Below, one piece after another: positions 8,874 through 19,677 of a DNA stretch of 58,000 nucleotides (the stretch's first letter is position 1; each line of letters opens with the position of its first letter). The notes under the pieces were generated by a model, which was not told the DNA's origin, ran no database searches, and saw only the letters and a program-made list of their open reading frames with translations. The translations under genes were made by a program, and so were the position numbers. The stretch lies in NCBI RefSeq assembly GCF_030272615.1, contig NC_081414.1:525927137-525985136 (forward strand), given 5' to 3'. The DNA is from Cryptomeria japonica. Its lineage: Eukaryota; Streptophyta; Pinopsida; Cupressales; Cupressaceae.

Positions 8874-10989
8874 AGGTTTCTAATCCTTGTTTTAAGTTAA
8901 CATTGATGAAGGTTACCATTCTGTGGAGTTCACCTTGTTGGAGGCATTCTTGAGAGGAGAAGAAGTTCTTTTACTAATATTTTCTATTGTGCAGGTTTTG
9001 GTTTCAGATTTTAACTTTTTTTTCAAACTTGTTAACAAGTTTGCCTGCAGGTTTAATCTCCTATTCTAGTTAGTTTTTATTAAAAAAAAGGGGTTTTGGA
9101 AGGCTTGCCGCCAAAGTTCCTTCTCTCTAGTTTAAATTTAATTATTTTTAAAGTTTTGGAAGGCTTGCCGCCAAAACTCCGGTGCTAACTTCTTTTCCTG
9201 CATACTTTAGATTTCATATTCATTTGTTTTGGAAGGCTTGCCGCCAAAACAGTTTCATCATAAAGTTGTTTCTCTGATTCATATTGCAGGTTCTCACATT
9301 TTGTTTACTTGCAAGCTTTTTTGATTAAAAAAAGGAAATTTAAGCTTCCTTGCAGGATTTTGTTATCAAATTTTCTCATTTTCTAACCTCATTCACAGAA
9401 TACTAATTTTTTTAATATCTATTGCTCTTTTATGTTTGTGCTTATTTCAACCTGGTTTACTTTAAATAATAAATCTTACATTTACTTTACATACTAAACC
9501 GATCCTGAATCATTTTTTTAGTACTGCTTGATTATACTCTTCAAAACTCGTAACTGTGTTAAATCCTTGCGAAGTAATGCAAAACAGGTTGAAAATTAAA
9601 ACACAGGAAAATACCTAGCAGCATTTGAATAGCTGAATAATTCCATTTTTTAGATTTCCTCAAGTTATCTTCAATTCTGTTTATCTGTATCAGCTTAAGC
9701 AAAACCCTCACTTGTGTCGAAAGAAACTCGGGCATATAGTCAATTTTTTGTCTTGAAATCATAATGAACAAGTCTCTGCGAGCTTAAAAACTTATTAGAT
9801 AGATAATATTTACCGTTTATTCCTATCATAGACATAGTGTTTACAGTTCTTGTGTACTCTGCTAATTTTTACAGGTTTTTTGGAGTAAAGATACAATATT
9901 TACCGCACATTATTTTTTATGTTCATTTGCATTTTGGTTTAGTCATTTCATCCTCTTCTTGTGTTGTTTCAACGTTCTTCTTAGACTTGCAAATTCCATA
10001 ACTCTTGTCTCAGCCAAAGGGCGCTAATTTAAAACTCCAACTTCACCACGAGAGCAGTCACATACTCTCAAATCAAACTCACCCTCAGCAATATCAGATC
10101 TTCATTTTTTTTTTACTTCTTAAAAGGTTATTCATAAATATCGACCAGCCTCTAGTGTCAGACGTGAGGTGAGCTCCCAGCGTACATGTGAACATTGCTG
10201 CATTTCATCGTGTGCTGCTATAGCTTCCCTCAATCAACACTCACCCCCTCGCCTCTGTGTGTTAAACGAAATGGTGTTGAAAACTAGGGTTTAAACGTCT
10301 CTGCAGTCTTCTCCACCATAGCGTTAGCCGTGCCGCCTGCACCAAAGCTCTCGAGACCAGTTAGGGTTTGTAGACAGAACGATAATAATCTTCCCTGTAA
10401 CTTCACTGTGTTGCACTGTGTATTCCCTGCAAATCATCATAACCTGCATTCAACGTCTCTGTCACCTGTGCAGTAACGCCTCTGCCTTTGAATCAATCAT
10501 TTTTCTTCCAGTAGCTTGTACGTTTATTAGTTCGTATTTCATTTCTTATTCATTATTTCTGAAAACTTTAAAAGTTTAAGTTCTTTTCTTATTAATTCAT
10601 ACATTAAAAAAGGTTTATACATATTTTTTATATATATAAAAAGTTTTTTAAAGTTTTTTTTAAAAAAACAATTTTTTTTAATTATATAAACCTTTTTTAT
10701 ATAAATAGTTTCTTTTTAATTAAAAATTTAAAGTTTTTTTAATAAAGTTTGTTTAACTAAAATTTAAGTTTTTAAAATTTATTATTACAAATTTCAAATT
10801 AATATTTTATTCTTCTTTCATAAATATTTTAAAATATTTTGTTATTTTAAAAAAAATAAAATAAAATAAAAATTTTGTTAATCCAATTTGGTTAGTTATT
10901 TTATCAAGGAGGTTAAATTTTTTTTATTTTTTATCCAAGAGGGCATTTTTTTTCAATATTAAGCATAATTTGTTCATTATTTTGCTATC
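8874..10989 (+). other. Element B long 5' leader
   Basis: About 2.1 kb with no sense frame, much longer than a usual Copia leader. It holds three copies of a 23-base hairpin (9094-9249). A less AT-rich block at about 9960-10515 contains two TAGGGTTT telo-box-like motifs (near 10286 and 10363). A very AT-rich block (10560-10989) leads to the gag ATG. The middle block reads like plant gene 5' sequence and could be captured host DNA, but this is inference. Confidence 0.6.
9094..9249 (+). repeat. Triplicated 23-base hairpin in the element B leader
   Basis: Copies are at 9094-9116, 9154-9176 and 9227-9249, each with flanks TTTTGG and CCAAAA (the first ends CCAAAG) and an inner GGC-TT-GCC stem. 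The copies are identical but for that one base, while the 37 and 50 bases between them are unrelated, so the unit rather than a larger block has been kept. A packaging, dimerisation or translation-control element is possible. Confidence 0.8.
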
Positions 10990-13900
10990 ATGTCTACATT
11001 AATTCCAGAAATTAAATTAAATAGTTCCAATTATCACTCTTGGAAAACACATATCTCGTTTATTTTTCGTTTCAAACACCTTTTGGATGTTGCGACTGAT
11101 AAAACTTTTGAACCCGCTACATCTGCTCCTCAAGCCGACCTAGATAGATGGAAGGCTCAAAATGAGGAAGCACTTGGTTTAATTGGTATTTCAATGGTTC
11201 CTGATTTGTATGTTTTAATTGGAAATTGTACAAAAGCGCATGAAGCTTGGGAAATTTTAAAAACAACTTATGATAGCTCAAATGAATCCCGAAAAATTCA
11301 ACTTCAAGATCAACTTGAAGATCTAAGGTATACGGACTTTAAAACTATGGATGAATTCTTATTAAAGTTTGATTCTGTTAATAGTCAATTAACTGGTTTA
11401 GGAGTTACTCTAGCTGATTTACGTTTAATACATCTTATCCTTAAAAAATGTCTTCCTCGTCAATTTCAACAATTTATTACGAATATTCATGCTCAACTTG
11501 CTATTCCTAGCTTAGCTACTCAATTAACATATGATATTTTTCGTAATTTATTGCGTCAAGAGGAAGCTAAATTAATTCAATTTGGTACTCTTAAAAGTAG
11601 TGAACATGCTTTTATGTCTAAAAATCAAAATCATAATAATAATTTTAGATCCAATAATAATAAACATAATCATAATCATAATAATAATCATAATAATAAT
11701 CACAAATCTTCTAATTATCAATCTCATTCTAAATCCTATCATAACAATTCTCATAATAATAATCATAATAATACGTACAATAATCAAAGGAATAATTCTC
11801 AAACAAGACCCCATTGCACATATTGTGGGAAAGATGGACATATTACTAATAATTGTTTTAAGAAACAAAATGGTAAAAAGCCCATGAATCAAAATAATCA
11901 ACATAAACCTCATTATAAGAAAGGTAATAATAATGGTAATTCATCTCGTCATGCATTTACATGTACTTATAATGTTTCTCAACCACTTGAGTGGATTATT
12001 GATTCTGGTGCATCTCAACATGTTACTTCTCATAAAGAATGTTTTGAATCTTTGCATCCCGATACTTCTAATATTCCTGTTCAATTAGCTAATAATCATA
12101 GTTGTAAAGTTGAAGCTATTGGTGATGTGAATGTTCCTAATGGGAAATTACATGATGTTCTTTATGTTCCTGAATTAAAATCAAATTTGATTTCAGTTCC
12201 TAAACTTTGTCAAGATTATAAGATTAACTTTTATAGGGGCATATGTTATATCATTGATCCAAACACTAATCATGTTATTGCTACTGCTAAAATGGATAGT
12301 GATAACTTATTCAAGTTCTATGAATTTGCTCCTCCAAAGTATTCTTTGCTTACTACTGTTGATTTTACTATATGGCATGAAAGACTTGGCCATCTCAATT
12401 CTGATTATATTTCACTAATGCAAAAAGCAAATATGGTTGATGGATTGCCTACTATTGTTCCTTCTCAAATTGTTTGCAATGGTTGCATGAGTGGTAAGAT
12501 GCATAGGGAACCCTTTCCTCATGGTCAATCTTGGAGGGCATATACTAAATTGCATCTAGTTCATAGTGATCTCTTGGGTCCCATGGAGAATCCCTCCATC
12601 CAAGGTTCAAGGTATGCACTTACCTTTGTTGATGATTTTTCCAGGAGAACATGGATATATTTCCTTCATAGTAAGGATCAAGTGCTTGATGTTTTTACTG
12701 AATTTCATATGTTTGTAGAAAGGCAATCTGGTTCTAAAATTAAGATTCTTCGTACTGACAATGGAAGAGAATATGTCAATAATGCATTTAATGCTTATTT
12801 GAAATCTTTTGGAATTAAACATGAGCTTACCGTTCCTTATAGACCACAACAAAATGGTGTGGCAGAACGGAAGCATAGGACAATTGTTGAAATGGCTAGA
12901 TGTTTATTACATGCTAAAAATATGGATTACAAGTTTTGGGCTGAAGCTATGGCTTGTGCAACATATTTAATTAATAGAACACCTACCAAAGCCTTAAAGG
13001 ATAAAACTCCTGAAGAAGCTTGGTCTGGTAGAAAGCCTAATTTGCAGAATTTAAGAATTTTTGGTTCCATAGCTTATGTTCACAAACCTAAGGAGAAAAG
13101 AAAAAAATTAGATGCTAAATCTTCTCCTTTTATTTTTGTTGGTTATGATGAAAATACTAAAGGTTATAGAGTTTACAATCCTATTACTAACAAGGTAAAA
13201 GTTGCAAGAGATGTTTGTATTGCAGAAAAAGGCATTCATGATTGTTCTAAAGTGGAGGATGATGAACTTGGTCAAACCAAAGTTGTGCTTGTGGAGGACC
13301 AACCTCCTTCTCTTAACCCTACTCCTAATGCATCTCTTTCTATTCCTTCTAGTGATAGTGATGATGATAATAATAACTCTACTCCTCATGACTCTTCTTC
13401 TAGTGATGAATCCATTACTTCTAAAAGAAGACCTAAATGGTTTAAATCTTTAATTCAAGATAGTGATGAATACTTAGCTAGAATGGATAAACTTCAAGCT
13501 AGGAAAGTTAATTATTGTAATTATGCTTTAATGACTACTATTATGAATTCTAATGATCCTAAAACATTTGATCAAGCTAAAAATCAACCACATTGGCAAA
13601 AAGCAATGAAGGAAGAATATGATACTCTAATTTCTAACCAAACTTGGGATTTAGTTCCCTTGCCTCATGGTAAAAATCTTGTTTCTTGCAAGTGGCTTTA
13701 TAAAACTAAATTGAATGCTAATAATCAAGTTAGTAAATTTAAAGCTAGATTAGTTGCTAGAGGTTTTTCTCAAATTGAAGGCTTAGATTATACTGAAACT
13801 TTCGCTCCTGTTGCTAAAATGCCTACAATTAAACTTGTGCTTGCTTTAGCTTCTAGAATGAATTGGCCTATTCACCAAATGGATGTTAAAAGTGCTTTTC

Positions 13901-15114
13901 TTAATGGTGATTTACATGAAGAAATTTATATGTCTCAACCTCCTGGTTTTATTAAAGAAGGTAATGCACACTTAGTTTGTAAATTAAAGAAATCAATTTA
14001 TGGATTAAAGCAATCTCCTAGGGAGTGGTATTCAAAGATTAATGAATTCTTTCTTTCTCAAGGCTTTATTAGAAGTAAAAATGATCCTAACTTGTATATT
14101 AAACATAGTGAAGATGATATTATAATTATTATCTTGTATGTAGATGATTTGATTCTTACTTCAAGTTCCAATACTTTGATTTCTGATATTAAGTTTCAAC
14201 TTAATCAAAAATTTCAAATGACTGATTTAGGTCTTTTACATTATTTCTTAGGAATGCAAATTTGGCAAACCTCTAAAGGAATTTTCTTATCTCAAAGTAA
14301 ATATGCTCAAGATCTCATAGATAAGTTTAAAATGAATGATGCTCATCATGTTTCAATTCCTATTGAATTAGGCACTAAGTTAATGCTTGATATGCAAACT
14401 CCTCTTGTTGATCCTACTTTGTATAGACAATCAGTTGGAAGTTTAAATTATTTAACTCTTACTAGGCCCGATATTGCTTATAGTGTTGGTTTGGTTTCAA
14501 GATTTATGTCTAAACCTCAACAAACACACTTTAAAGTTGCTAAAAGAATTTTAAGATATATTAAAGGAACAATGAATGTAGGTTTGTTTTATGATGCAAA
14601 TTCTGATTTTACTTTAGAAGGTTTTACTGATTCCGATCTAGGTGGAGATCCCAATGATGGGAAATCTACTTGTGGTTATTGTTTTTTTGTTGGTTCAGGA
14701 GCAATTTCTTGGAATAGTAAAAAGCAACAATCTACCTCTCTTGGATCCACTGAAGCTGAGTACAAAGGATGCACTAATGCTTCCAAAGAAGTCTTGTGGC
14801 TTAGAAGACTACTTGAAGATTTGGGTCTACCTCAACACGAACCAACTCCATTGTATTGTGACAACCAAAGTGCCATTGCCTTGGCTAAAAATCCAGTTTT
14901 CCATGCAAGGACAAAACACATTGCTCTCCAACACCACTTTATTAGAGAACAAATTGAAGACAAGCAAGTTTCACTCCTCTATTGCAAGGGGGAAGACCAA
15001 GTTGCAGATATTTTGACCAAGCCACTTTGTAAAGAAAAATTCCAATTTCATTGTAAAAATCTTGGATTACAACCCATTGAAGGGTTTGATGTAAGCTCCC
15101 CAAGTAAAGCTTAA
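10990..15114 (+). CDS. Element B gag-pol polyprotein (1374 aa, uninterrupted)
   Basis: This is a complete Copia polyprotein in one frame: capsid-like gag, nucleocapsid, protease, integrase, reverse transcriptase and RNase H, which together copy and insert the element. Gag spans roughly residues 1-200. A very Asn/His-rich stretch (about 211-270) surrounds the CCHC knuckle CTYCGKDGHITNNC (276-289). Protease has IIDSGAS with Asp at 338. Integrase has an HHCC domain (His463 to Cys499) and catalytic D527, D590, E626, an exact D35E spacing for the last pair. Reverse transcriptase has YVDD at 1050-1053; RNase H has Asp1214 and STEAEY (Glu1255). ATG 10990 is the first in-frame start after the leader and precedes a typical gag opening (SSNYHSWK). 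The stop overlaps the polypurine tract. Length is normal for the superfamily. Confidence 0.95.
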   Translation: MSTLIPEIKLNSSNYHSWKTHISFIFRFKHLLDVATDKTFEPATSAPQADLDRWKAQNEEALGLIGISMVPDLYVLIGNCTKAHEAWEILKTTYDSSNESRKIQLQDQLEDLRYTDFKTMDEFLLKFDSVNSQLTGLGVTLADLRLIHLILKKCLPRQFQQFITNIHAQLAIPSLATQLTYDIFRNLLRQEEAKLIQFGTLKSSEHAFMSKNQNHNNNFRSNNNKHNHNHNNNHNNNHKSSNYQSHSKSYHNNSHNNNHNNTYNNQRNNSQTRPHCTYCGKDGHITNNCFKKQNGKKPMNQNNQHKPHYKKGNNNGNSSRHAFTCTYNVSQPLEWIIDSGASQHVTSHKECFESLHPDTSNIPVQLANNHSCKVEAIGDVNVPNGKLHDVLYVPELKSNLISVPKLCQDYKINFYRGICYIIDPNTNHVIATAKMDSDNLFKFYEFAPPKYSLLTTVDFTIWHERLGHLNSDYISLMQKANMVDGLPTIVPSQIVCNGCMSGKMHREPFPHGQSWRAYTKLHLVHSDLLGPMENPSIQGSRYALTFVDDFSRRTWIYFLHSKDQVLDVFTEFHMFVERQSGSKIKILRTDNGREYVNNAFNAYLKSFGIKHELTVPYRPQQNGVAERKHRTIVEMARCLLHAKNMDYKFWAEAMACATYLINRTPTKALKDKTPEEAWSGRKPNLQNLRIFGSIAYVHKPKEKRKKLDAKSSPFIFVGYDENTKGYRVYNPITNKVKVARDVCIAEKGIHDCSKVEDDELGQTKVVLVEDQPPSLNPTPNASLSIPSSDSDDDNNNSTPHDSSSSDESITSKRRPKWFKSLIQDSDEYLARMDKLQARKVNYCNYALMTTIMNSNDPKTFDQAKNQPHWQKAMKEEYDTLISNQTWDLVPLPHGKNLVSCKWLYKTKLNANNQVSKFKARLVARGFSQIEGLDYTETFAPVAKMPTIKLVLALASRMNWPIHQMDVKSAFLNGDLHEEIYMSQPPGFIKEGNAHLVCKLKKSIYGLKQSPREWYSKINEFFLSQGFIRSKNDPNLYIKHSEDDIIIIILYVDDLILTSSSNTLISDIKFQLNQKFQMTDLGLLHYFLGMQIWQTSKGIFLSQSKYAQDLIDKFKMNDAHHVSIPIELGTKLMLDMQTPLVDPTLYRQSVGSLNYLTLTRPDIAYSVGLVSRFMSKPQQTHFKVAKRILRYIKGTMNVGLFYDANSDFTLEGFTDSDLGGDPNDGKSTCGYCFFVGSGAISWNSKKQQSTSLGSTEAEYKGCTNASKEVLWLRRLLEDLGLPQHEPTPLYCDNQSAIALAKNPVFHARTKHIALQHHFIREQIEDKQVSLLYCKGEDQVADILTKPLCKEKFQFHCKNLGLQPIEGFDVSSPSKA

Positions 15115-15121
15115 GGGGGGG
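15113..15121 (+). promoter_or_regulatory. Element B polypurine tract
   Basis: AAGGGGGGG touches the 3' LTR and overlaps the TAA stop of the polyprotein by two bases. Confidence 0.85.
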
Positions 15122-15640
15122 TGTTAGAATATTTAATCTTTACTTAGCTTAGGTTTATTTTTATTTAGTTTAGGATATTCCTTTGGAATTCCTACATGTA
15201 ATTTGTCCTCTAGTACATGTGTGAGGACAAGTCATTTCTTTTATTTTCCTTTATTAAGGAATATTAGATTTCCTCCATAAGAGGATGTGGACACGTGGCA
15301 CACACATTTTATGAATGGTGGCATTCATAGATTTGGGAGTTACTTTGTAACTCCTCTCCTCATCTCTATTTAAGAGATGCCTCCTCTCTCATTTCTTCTT
15401 AATGACAATATTGTAAAGAGCTTCTTGCTCTCTCTCTCTCTCTCTCTCATTTTTAGGCATTGCCTCATTCATAATATCACAAGGGGTTTTTCTTTGCTTT
15501 TCCCCTTTCAAAAGTTCTTGTGCCTCCTTCATCACATTTGGGTGCTGCTCCAAGGTTTTTGCTTTTCTCATGGTAACAATTACTTCATCATAAACTTTCT
15601 TGGATTAATTTTCCTTTCCTTGCTCTTTTATTTCCTTTCA
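15122..15640 (+). repeat. Element B 3' LTR
   Basis: Nearly identical to 8345-8861. The differences seen are G for A in CACGTGG, A for T in CTTCATCAC, C for A in GGTGCTGC, and one extra CT unit. Confidence 0.93.
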
Positions 15641-15645
15641 GATTG

Positions 15646-15970
15646 AGTCTCAGTTAGTTGAAATGGCTAAGGACTATAAAGTTTCCACAAATGTCTATGG
15701 TCAAGATATAGATAAGGCTAGGGAATTGTGTGATTAGTTAGCTTTGAGAAGAAGACTGGAATTGAAACTTTCTCCCTATTCAAGAATGTTAGTTGGTGTG
15801 GAGATTGTTGAGAAGGATGCTAAAAATATACTCTTTTGATGATGCGGTGAACAAGTGTATTGACTGTAAGTGTCAAAGCAAGATTCTTGTTGTTGCCCCT
15901 GGTGCCTAGAATGCTTATGTGATCAGGTTGAAGAAACAATTCAAAGATATTTGGTTGGGTGATTCTTAAT
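15646..15970 (+). pseudogene. Element A cargo frame, distal part beyond the nested element
   Basis: The cargo reading resumes directly after element B and its duplicated GATTG. It begins IESQLVEMAKDYKVSTNVYG and runs, through a TAG and frame changes, to VIRLKKQFKDIWLGDS, just before a stop near 15968. C's homologous region also follows its YKYCLKW motif at this point. Function is unknown. Confidence 0.5.
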
Positions 15971-15999
15971 GATTTTGTGTTATGTTTCTTTGGTTTAAC

Positions 16000-16139
16000 C
16001 TTTGTCCTTGATGTCAAAGGGGGAGAAGGATACTAAAAAATGTTTTATATCTGCTTTAGAGGATTGTTATAGTTAAGGGGAGTTGTCTGAGTTGTAAAAA
16101 TATTTTTGGTTGTTTGCCACCAATGACAAAGGGGGACAC
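16000..16139 (+). promoter_or_regulatory. Element A multiple polypurine tracts
   Basis: GTCAAAGGGGGAGAAGG lies around 16013-16029 and AAAGGGGGACAC at 16128-16139, the latter touching the 3' LTR. Several polypurine tracts before the 3' LTR are a described feature of Sireviruses; the last one would prime plus-strand DNA synthesis. Confidence 0.7.
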
Positions 16140-17237
16140 TATTATAGATATACGCTTTGTTGTCATTAATGTCAAACGGTGTGGTCTAGATGGGTTCTAG
16201 TGTGGACATCAGCAAAGTTAGCTACAACGTTGAAGTATTTGCAGTTATGTTTTTGGACCAGAGGTCACTATGATTGGCTCTATGGTTTGGATGTGGATAG
16301 GTTGCGTTGGTAGTTGATTTGATTGATATCACCTTGTATTTTATGGCAAGGACAATTGGAAGGTTCAATTTTGTGGTCCGGGTGTTGCTTGTTTTGGTCT
16401 GAACTTTTGCAATTGTAGAATGATATGATTTGTACATGTGTTATTGGAGTTAGGTCTAACATATATTTCTTGGTCTGGTGTTGCTTGTTTAGGTCCGACT
16501 TATGTTCTATGTGTTTCATATTTTGTTCTGGTGGGATACAATGTGTCAGAAATGTGCATACACGTTACAATCTTTCTTTTGGTCGACTTGGTAAAGATGT
16601 GTTTGGTTTCAGATTGGTATATATGTGATGATTTGTTGAAAAGAAAGGATGACATGAGTGTGTGGAATTCAATAGTAAGTATGTGCGACTTGATGTAAGG
16701 ATGTCAATGTGATTGTAGTTGCTACATCAAAAGGGATTACATTGCAAAGGTAACAATTGATAGAAGAGCAGTGATTTGAAGACTTGGAGGTCTGGATATT
16801 TTAGTAAGGTTAGAGATTTTTCTATAACAAAGACTGTAATTAGCATACCGAGATGACTTTATTCATATAGTTCTTTTCTATAAGTTGTAATTATGTATCT
16901 TACCCTGTTGTAGTTAGCACCAAGTTTGCAAGTCATTATTGTATCTTGCCCCAAGATAAATTACCCTTGGTTTGCAAGTTTGGAGTAGTGAGCTCCCTCT
17001 TTTTTAAATCATTTTTATATAGTGGATCATTTATGTGGGTTATCACTCATCGTGGTTTTCCCCAGTTTGGGTTTTCCACTTATAAATTGTGGTGTTCATG
17101 CGTGTTTGATATGAATGATCTTATGATGTCTTCATTTAATTGTGATGAAAGTTTGTTGTCCAAAATTTTTATTAATGATGATTCACCCCCCCCCCCCCCT
17201 CCCCCCCCCCCTCTCAACATCTGGTGTGTGTTTAACA
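16140..17237 (+). repeat. Element A 3' LTR (about 1098 bp)
   Basis: Partner of 4450-5561; begins TATTATAGATATACGC (first bases decayed from TG) and ends TTTAACA. It has a U5 hairpin-like motif CGTGG...CCAC near 17051-17077 and a long poly(C) tract (17186-17211). It is followed by ATCTT, matching the left TSD. Confidence 0.85.
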
Positions 17238-17242
17238 ATCTT

Positions 17243-19677
17243 TTGAGATACAACGAGGGCCACATTCATCTTGAAGTGACTTTGATATAATAGATTATCC
17301 TAGTTGTGAAGCTTAAGCAAAGGATGTTTCTATTATAAGTATACATTTACTTAGTTGTTATTATGAGCCACAAGATTTATATTATAAGTATGCATTTACT
17401 TGGTATTATGAGCCACGAGATTTCTATTATAAGTATGAATTTACTTAGTTGTTATTATGAGCCACTTAAATGTGAAGAAAATTATGTATATAAGGATGAG
17501 TTTAAATAAACCATAAATAATGCATATATAAAAATTATAAAATAAACATAAAAAAATGTAAAAGAAGTAAATTATTTATATTTCAAATCCAAATTTATTA
17601 ATTCAAATATAAATATGAGATATTCATCCAAATTTATTTGAGTTATTGTTTATTACTTTAATTAATTTTGTTACTTTTTCTAATAAAAAAATGTTATGAA
17701 ATTTGTAAGTACATAAACAATTTTCATATGTGACATCTCATGAGTCTTTGTGCTTGAGATGATTTAGCATAAAAGGTTGCTATAACTTAACATTTGTAAA
17801 GTACATAGTTTTAACATTGTGTAAATATATATTTCACTACAAAGTAAGTTATTGAATGTCAAGACCTAGTATTAGATATGAGGGTTGCATATTATTATCA
17901 ACCACATCAAAAATTTCAGTTTGTTGAAAAATCTACTCAGTAGTGCATAAAGTTAATGAATTTTAGGTTATCAATAGGTAGAATTGCACTATTTTGACAA
18001 AGCTCATTATTGCAAGTCTTCAATAATGTGAAGGTTGAAATAATAAGTAAGTTTTTAATCAATAGAAATGTTAATAATTATTTCTTCTTCTATTTTGACT
18101 ATTTTTATGTCAAAATATTGAATGTTTACTTTAAAAAAAATCTTAGGATAAAAAAATTATAATATGAAATTGGTTCAAAAGAACAGTTGATAACAAGTTA
18201 AACAACCCCAGTTGTAATAATATATACTTAAGGAGCAATTATAATGTTGTTGTAGATAAATTTAACTTCATATTACCACTCGTACATAAGACCAAATCAA
18301 ATGCAAGAATTTTTCTATCTAAATGTAAAATTTATTTTTGTAAAGTTAAGATGTAAACTTCTTAACTAAAAATATCTTTTAAATAATTCATTAACAATTT
18401 GATTGATTGATTTCTTCTAGATCTTATTCTAACCTTCACATAAATAAAATAATTATTCTTATCATAGTACAAATATAAACATATAGTATTATTTAAATTT
18501 GCATAATATTAATATGAATATATTATATTATTTTTATATTGTATTATAACCAATATAGTATTACAATATAAAAATAGTAGAAATATAATTATATGATTGT
18601 TAAGAAATCTTATGAAATGTAATTACTATTGAATAAAGTATAGTCGAGGATTAGCAAAAAAGCTTCTATACAATTGAAATTAAAAGATCCTTCAAACAGA
18701 AACTTGAATACATATATATTTAGAAGACATGGATTAGGGAACTTAGGCATATGGTGCTCAAAAAAATTATGAGTATTGCCAACACAGGTGCTTGTTTAAG
18801 GAGGTTGTGAAATTTCATCATGTCCATGAATTCCAAGGCACATTTTTTATTTTATTTTAATTCATCACAGGGTTAATTCCAAACTTGATGTTTAACCTAG
18901 GAAAACCCCTATCAACCCAACTACATTTTCTCTCTTGTGTTTGGAGGTGACAAGATTTGAAGACAATAATTATAGATATGAGAAGAGGAGATTGAGACAC
19001 ACACTGACAATCAACAAATAATGTCCAACAGTTTTTCAATAAATTTTCAAGGAGATACTTAGAGTGACATCTTGATTCCAAAAATATCTCATTTATCTGC
19101 ATCTAACAGTCTTGGACAAAGATACCTACCATCATTGTCCCAGACTTCTAAGTCCATATTCTAGCTATAGGTTCCTCTTTGCTTCCCATTTCTAGATTTG
19201 CACTTCATGCTTACATATCTATTTTGAAACAAATTGTATATGCTAATTGCTGTCTATTTTCCTTCATCAACCCTAGTTATTACATTTGATTTGCATCTTT
19301 TTCCATAGCTCATTTTCAAATCAATCCCAAGGAGTATTGAATTCACCTTGTGTTCAGTCCCTCACCCATCGATTGGAGGTTAAGACAATTGGATCCATTC
19401 TCCTTCCAGATGAAATCATTGGAAGTAGGTTTTATTCCTAGTTTGCATGTATAAACTTGTGAATCCTATTTCCACCAATTACAATTACCAAAATTTGTCC
19501 TTGACAAAATTGTAATTCTTGAAATCTCATGGCAATCTAATGAATTAGATAAGTTTCATTTGAGGATAAATAGGGGAGGTCCTTTCATGCCTCCTTAGGT
19601 TCATTTCAATGAATTTCATTGTTATCACAAGGATACTTTGGATCTAACTATCAATTATTTGGTGTCATATACTATAG
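17243..19677. other. AT-rich spacer right of element A
   Basis: Apart from the tandem repeat at 17326-17465 nothing was recognised. It is strongly AT-rich to about 18,700 and then of ordinary composition. The short open frames show no family features. Confidence 0.4.
17326..17465 (+). repeat. Tandem repeat, about 3 copies of a roughly 50-base unit
   Basis: The unit runs TTTCTATTATAAGTAT, then ATTTACTTAGTTGTTATTAT and GAGCCAC. The middle copy lacks a few bases (ACTTGGTATTAT). It lies shortly after the right TSD of element A. Confidence 0.75.

Larger units (their letters stand above)
8345..15640 (+). mobile_element. Element B: young, apparently intact Copia element nested in A
   Basis: LTRs at 8345-8861 (517 bp) and 15122-15640 (519 bp) differ, by eye, by three substitutions and one CT unit in a microsatellite. 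The TSD is a perfect GATTG (8340-8344, 15641-15645). The primer site abuts the 5' LTR, and AAGGGGGGG abuts the 3' LTR. One uninterrupted gag-pol frame (10990-15114) carries all five enzyme or binding domains with catalytic residues in place. The leader between primer site and ATG is unusually long (about 2.1 kb) and holds a hairpin present three times. Of everything in the window this is the element most likely to be, or recently to have been, able to move. The Copia lineage was not assigned. Confidence 0.95.
4450..17237 (+). mobile_element. Element A: old, pol-less Sirevirus-like Copia element (host of nested element B)
   Basis: LTRs at 4450-5561 and 16140-17237 are flanked by a perfect 5-bp TSD, ATCTT (4445-4449 and 17238-17242). 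The primer site TGGTATCAGAGC (initiator Met tRNA) follows the 5' LTR, and a polypurine tract, AAAGGGGGACAC, precedes the 3' LTR. The inside codes for a coiled-coil, multi-zinc-knuckle gag segment and then an unrelated cargo frame. No protease, integrase, reverse transcriptase or RNase H can be read. Element B (8345-15640) interrupts the cargo. The LTRs differ by roughly a tenth or more by eye, with indels, so A is far older than B. The plan matches gag-only non-autonomous LTR elements (TR-GAG type) and is shared with element C. Confidence 0.85.

Noticed and set aside
9094-9249. Three repeats with spacers considered as a CRISPR-like array
   Set aside because: Only three hairpin units of 23 bases with unequal AT-rich spacers inside a Copia leader.
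11572-11913. Overlapping Ile/Met-rich frames on both strands
   Set aside because: They are shadows of the Asn/His-rich AAT/CAT stretch in element B gag.
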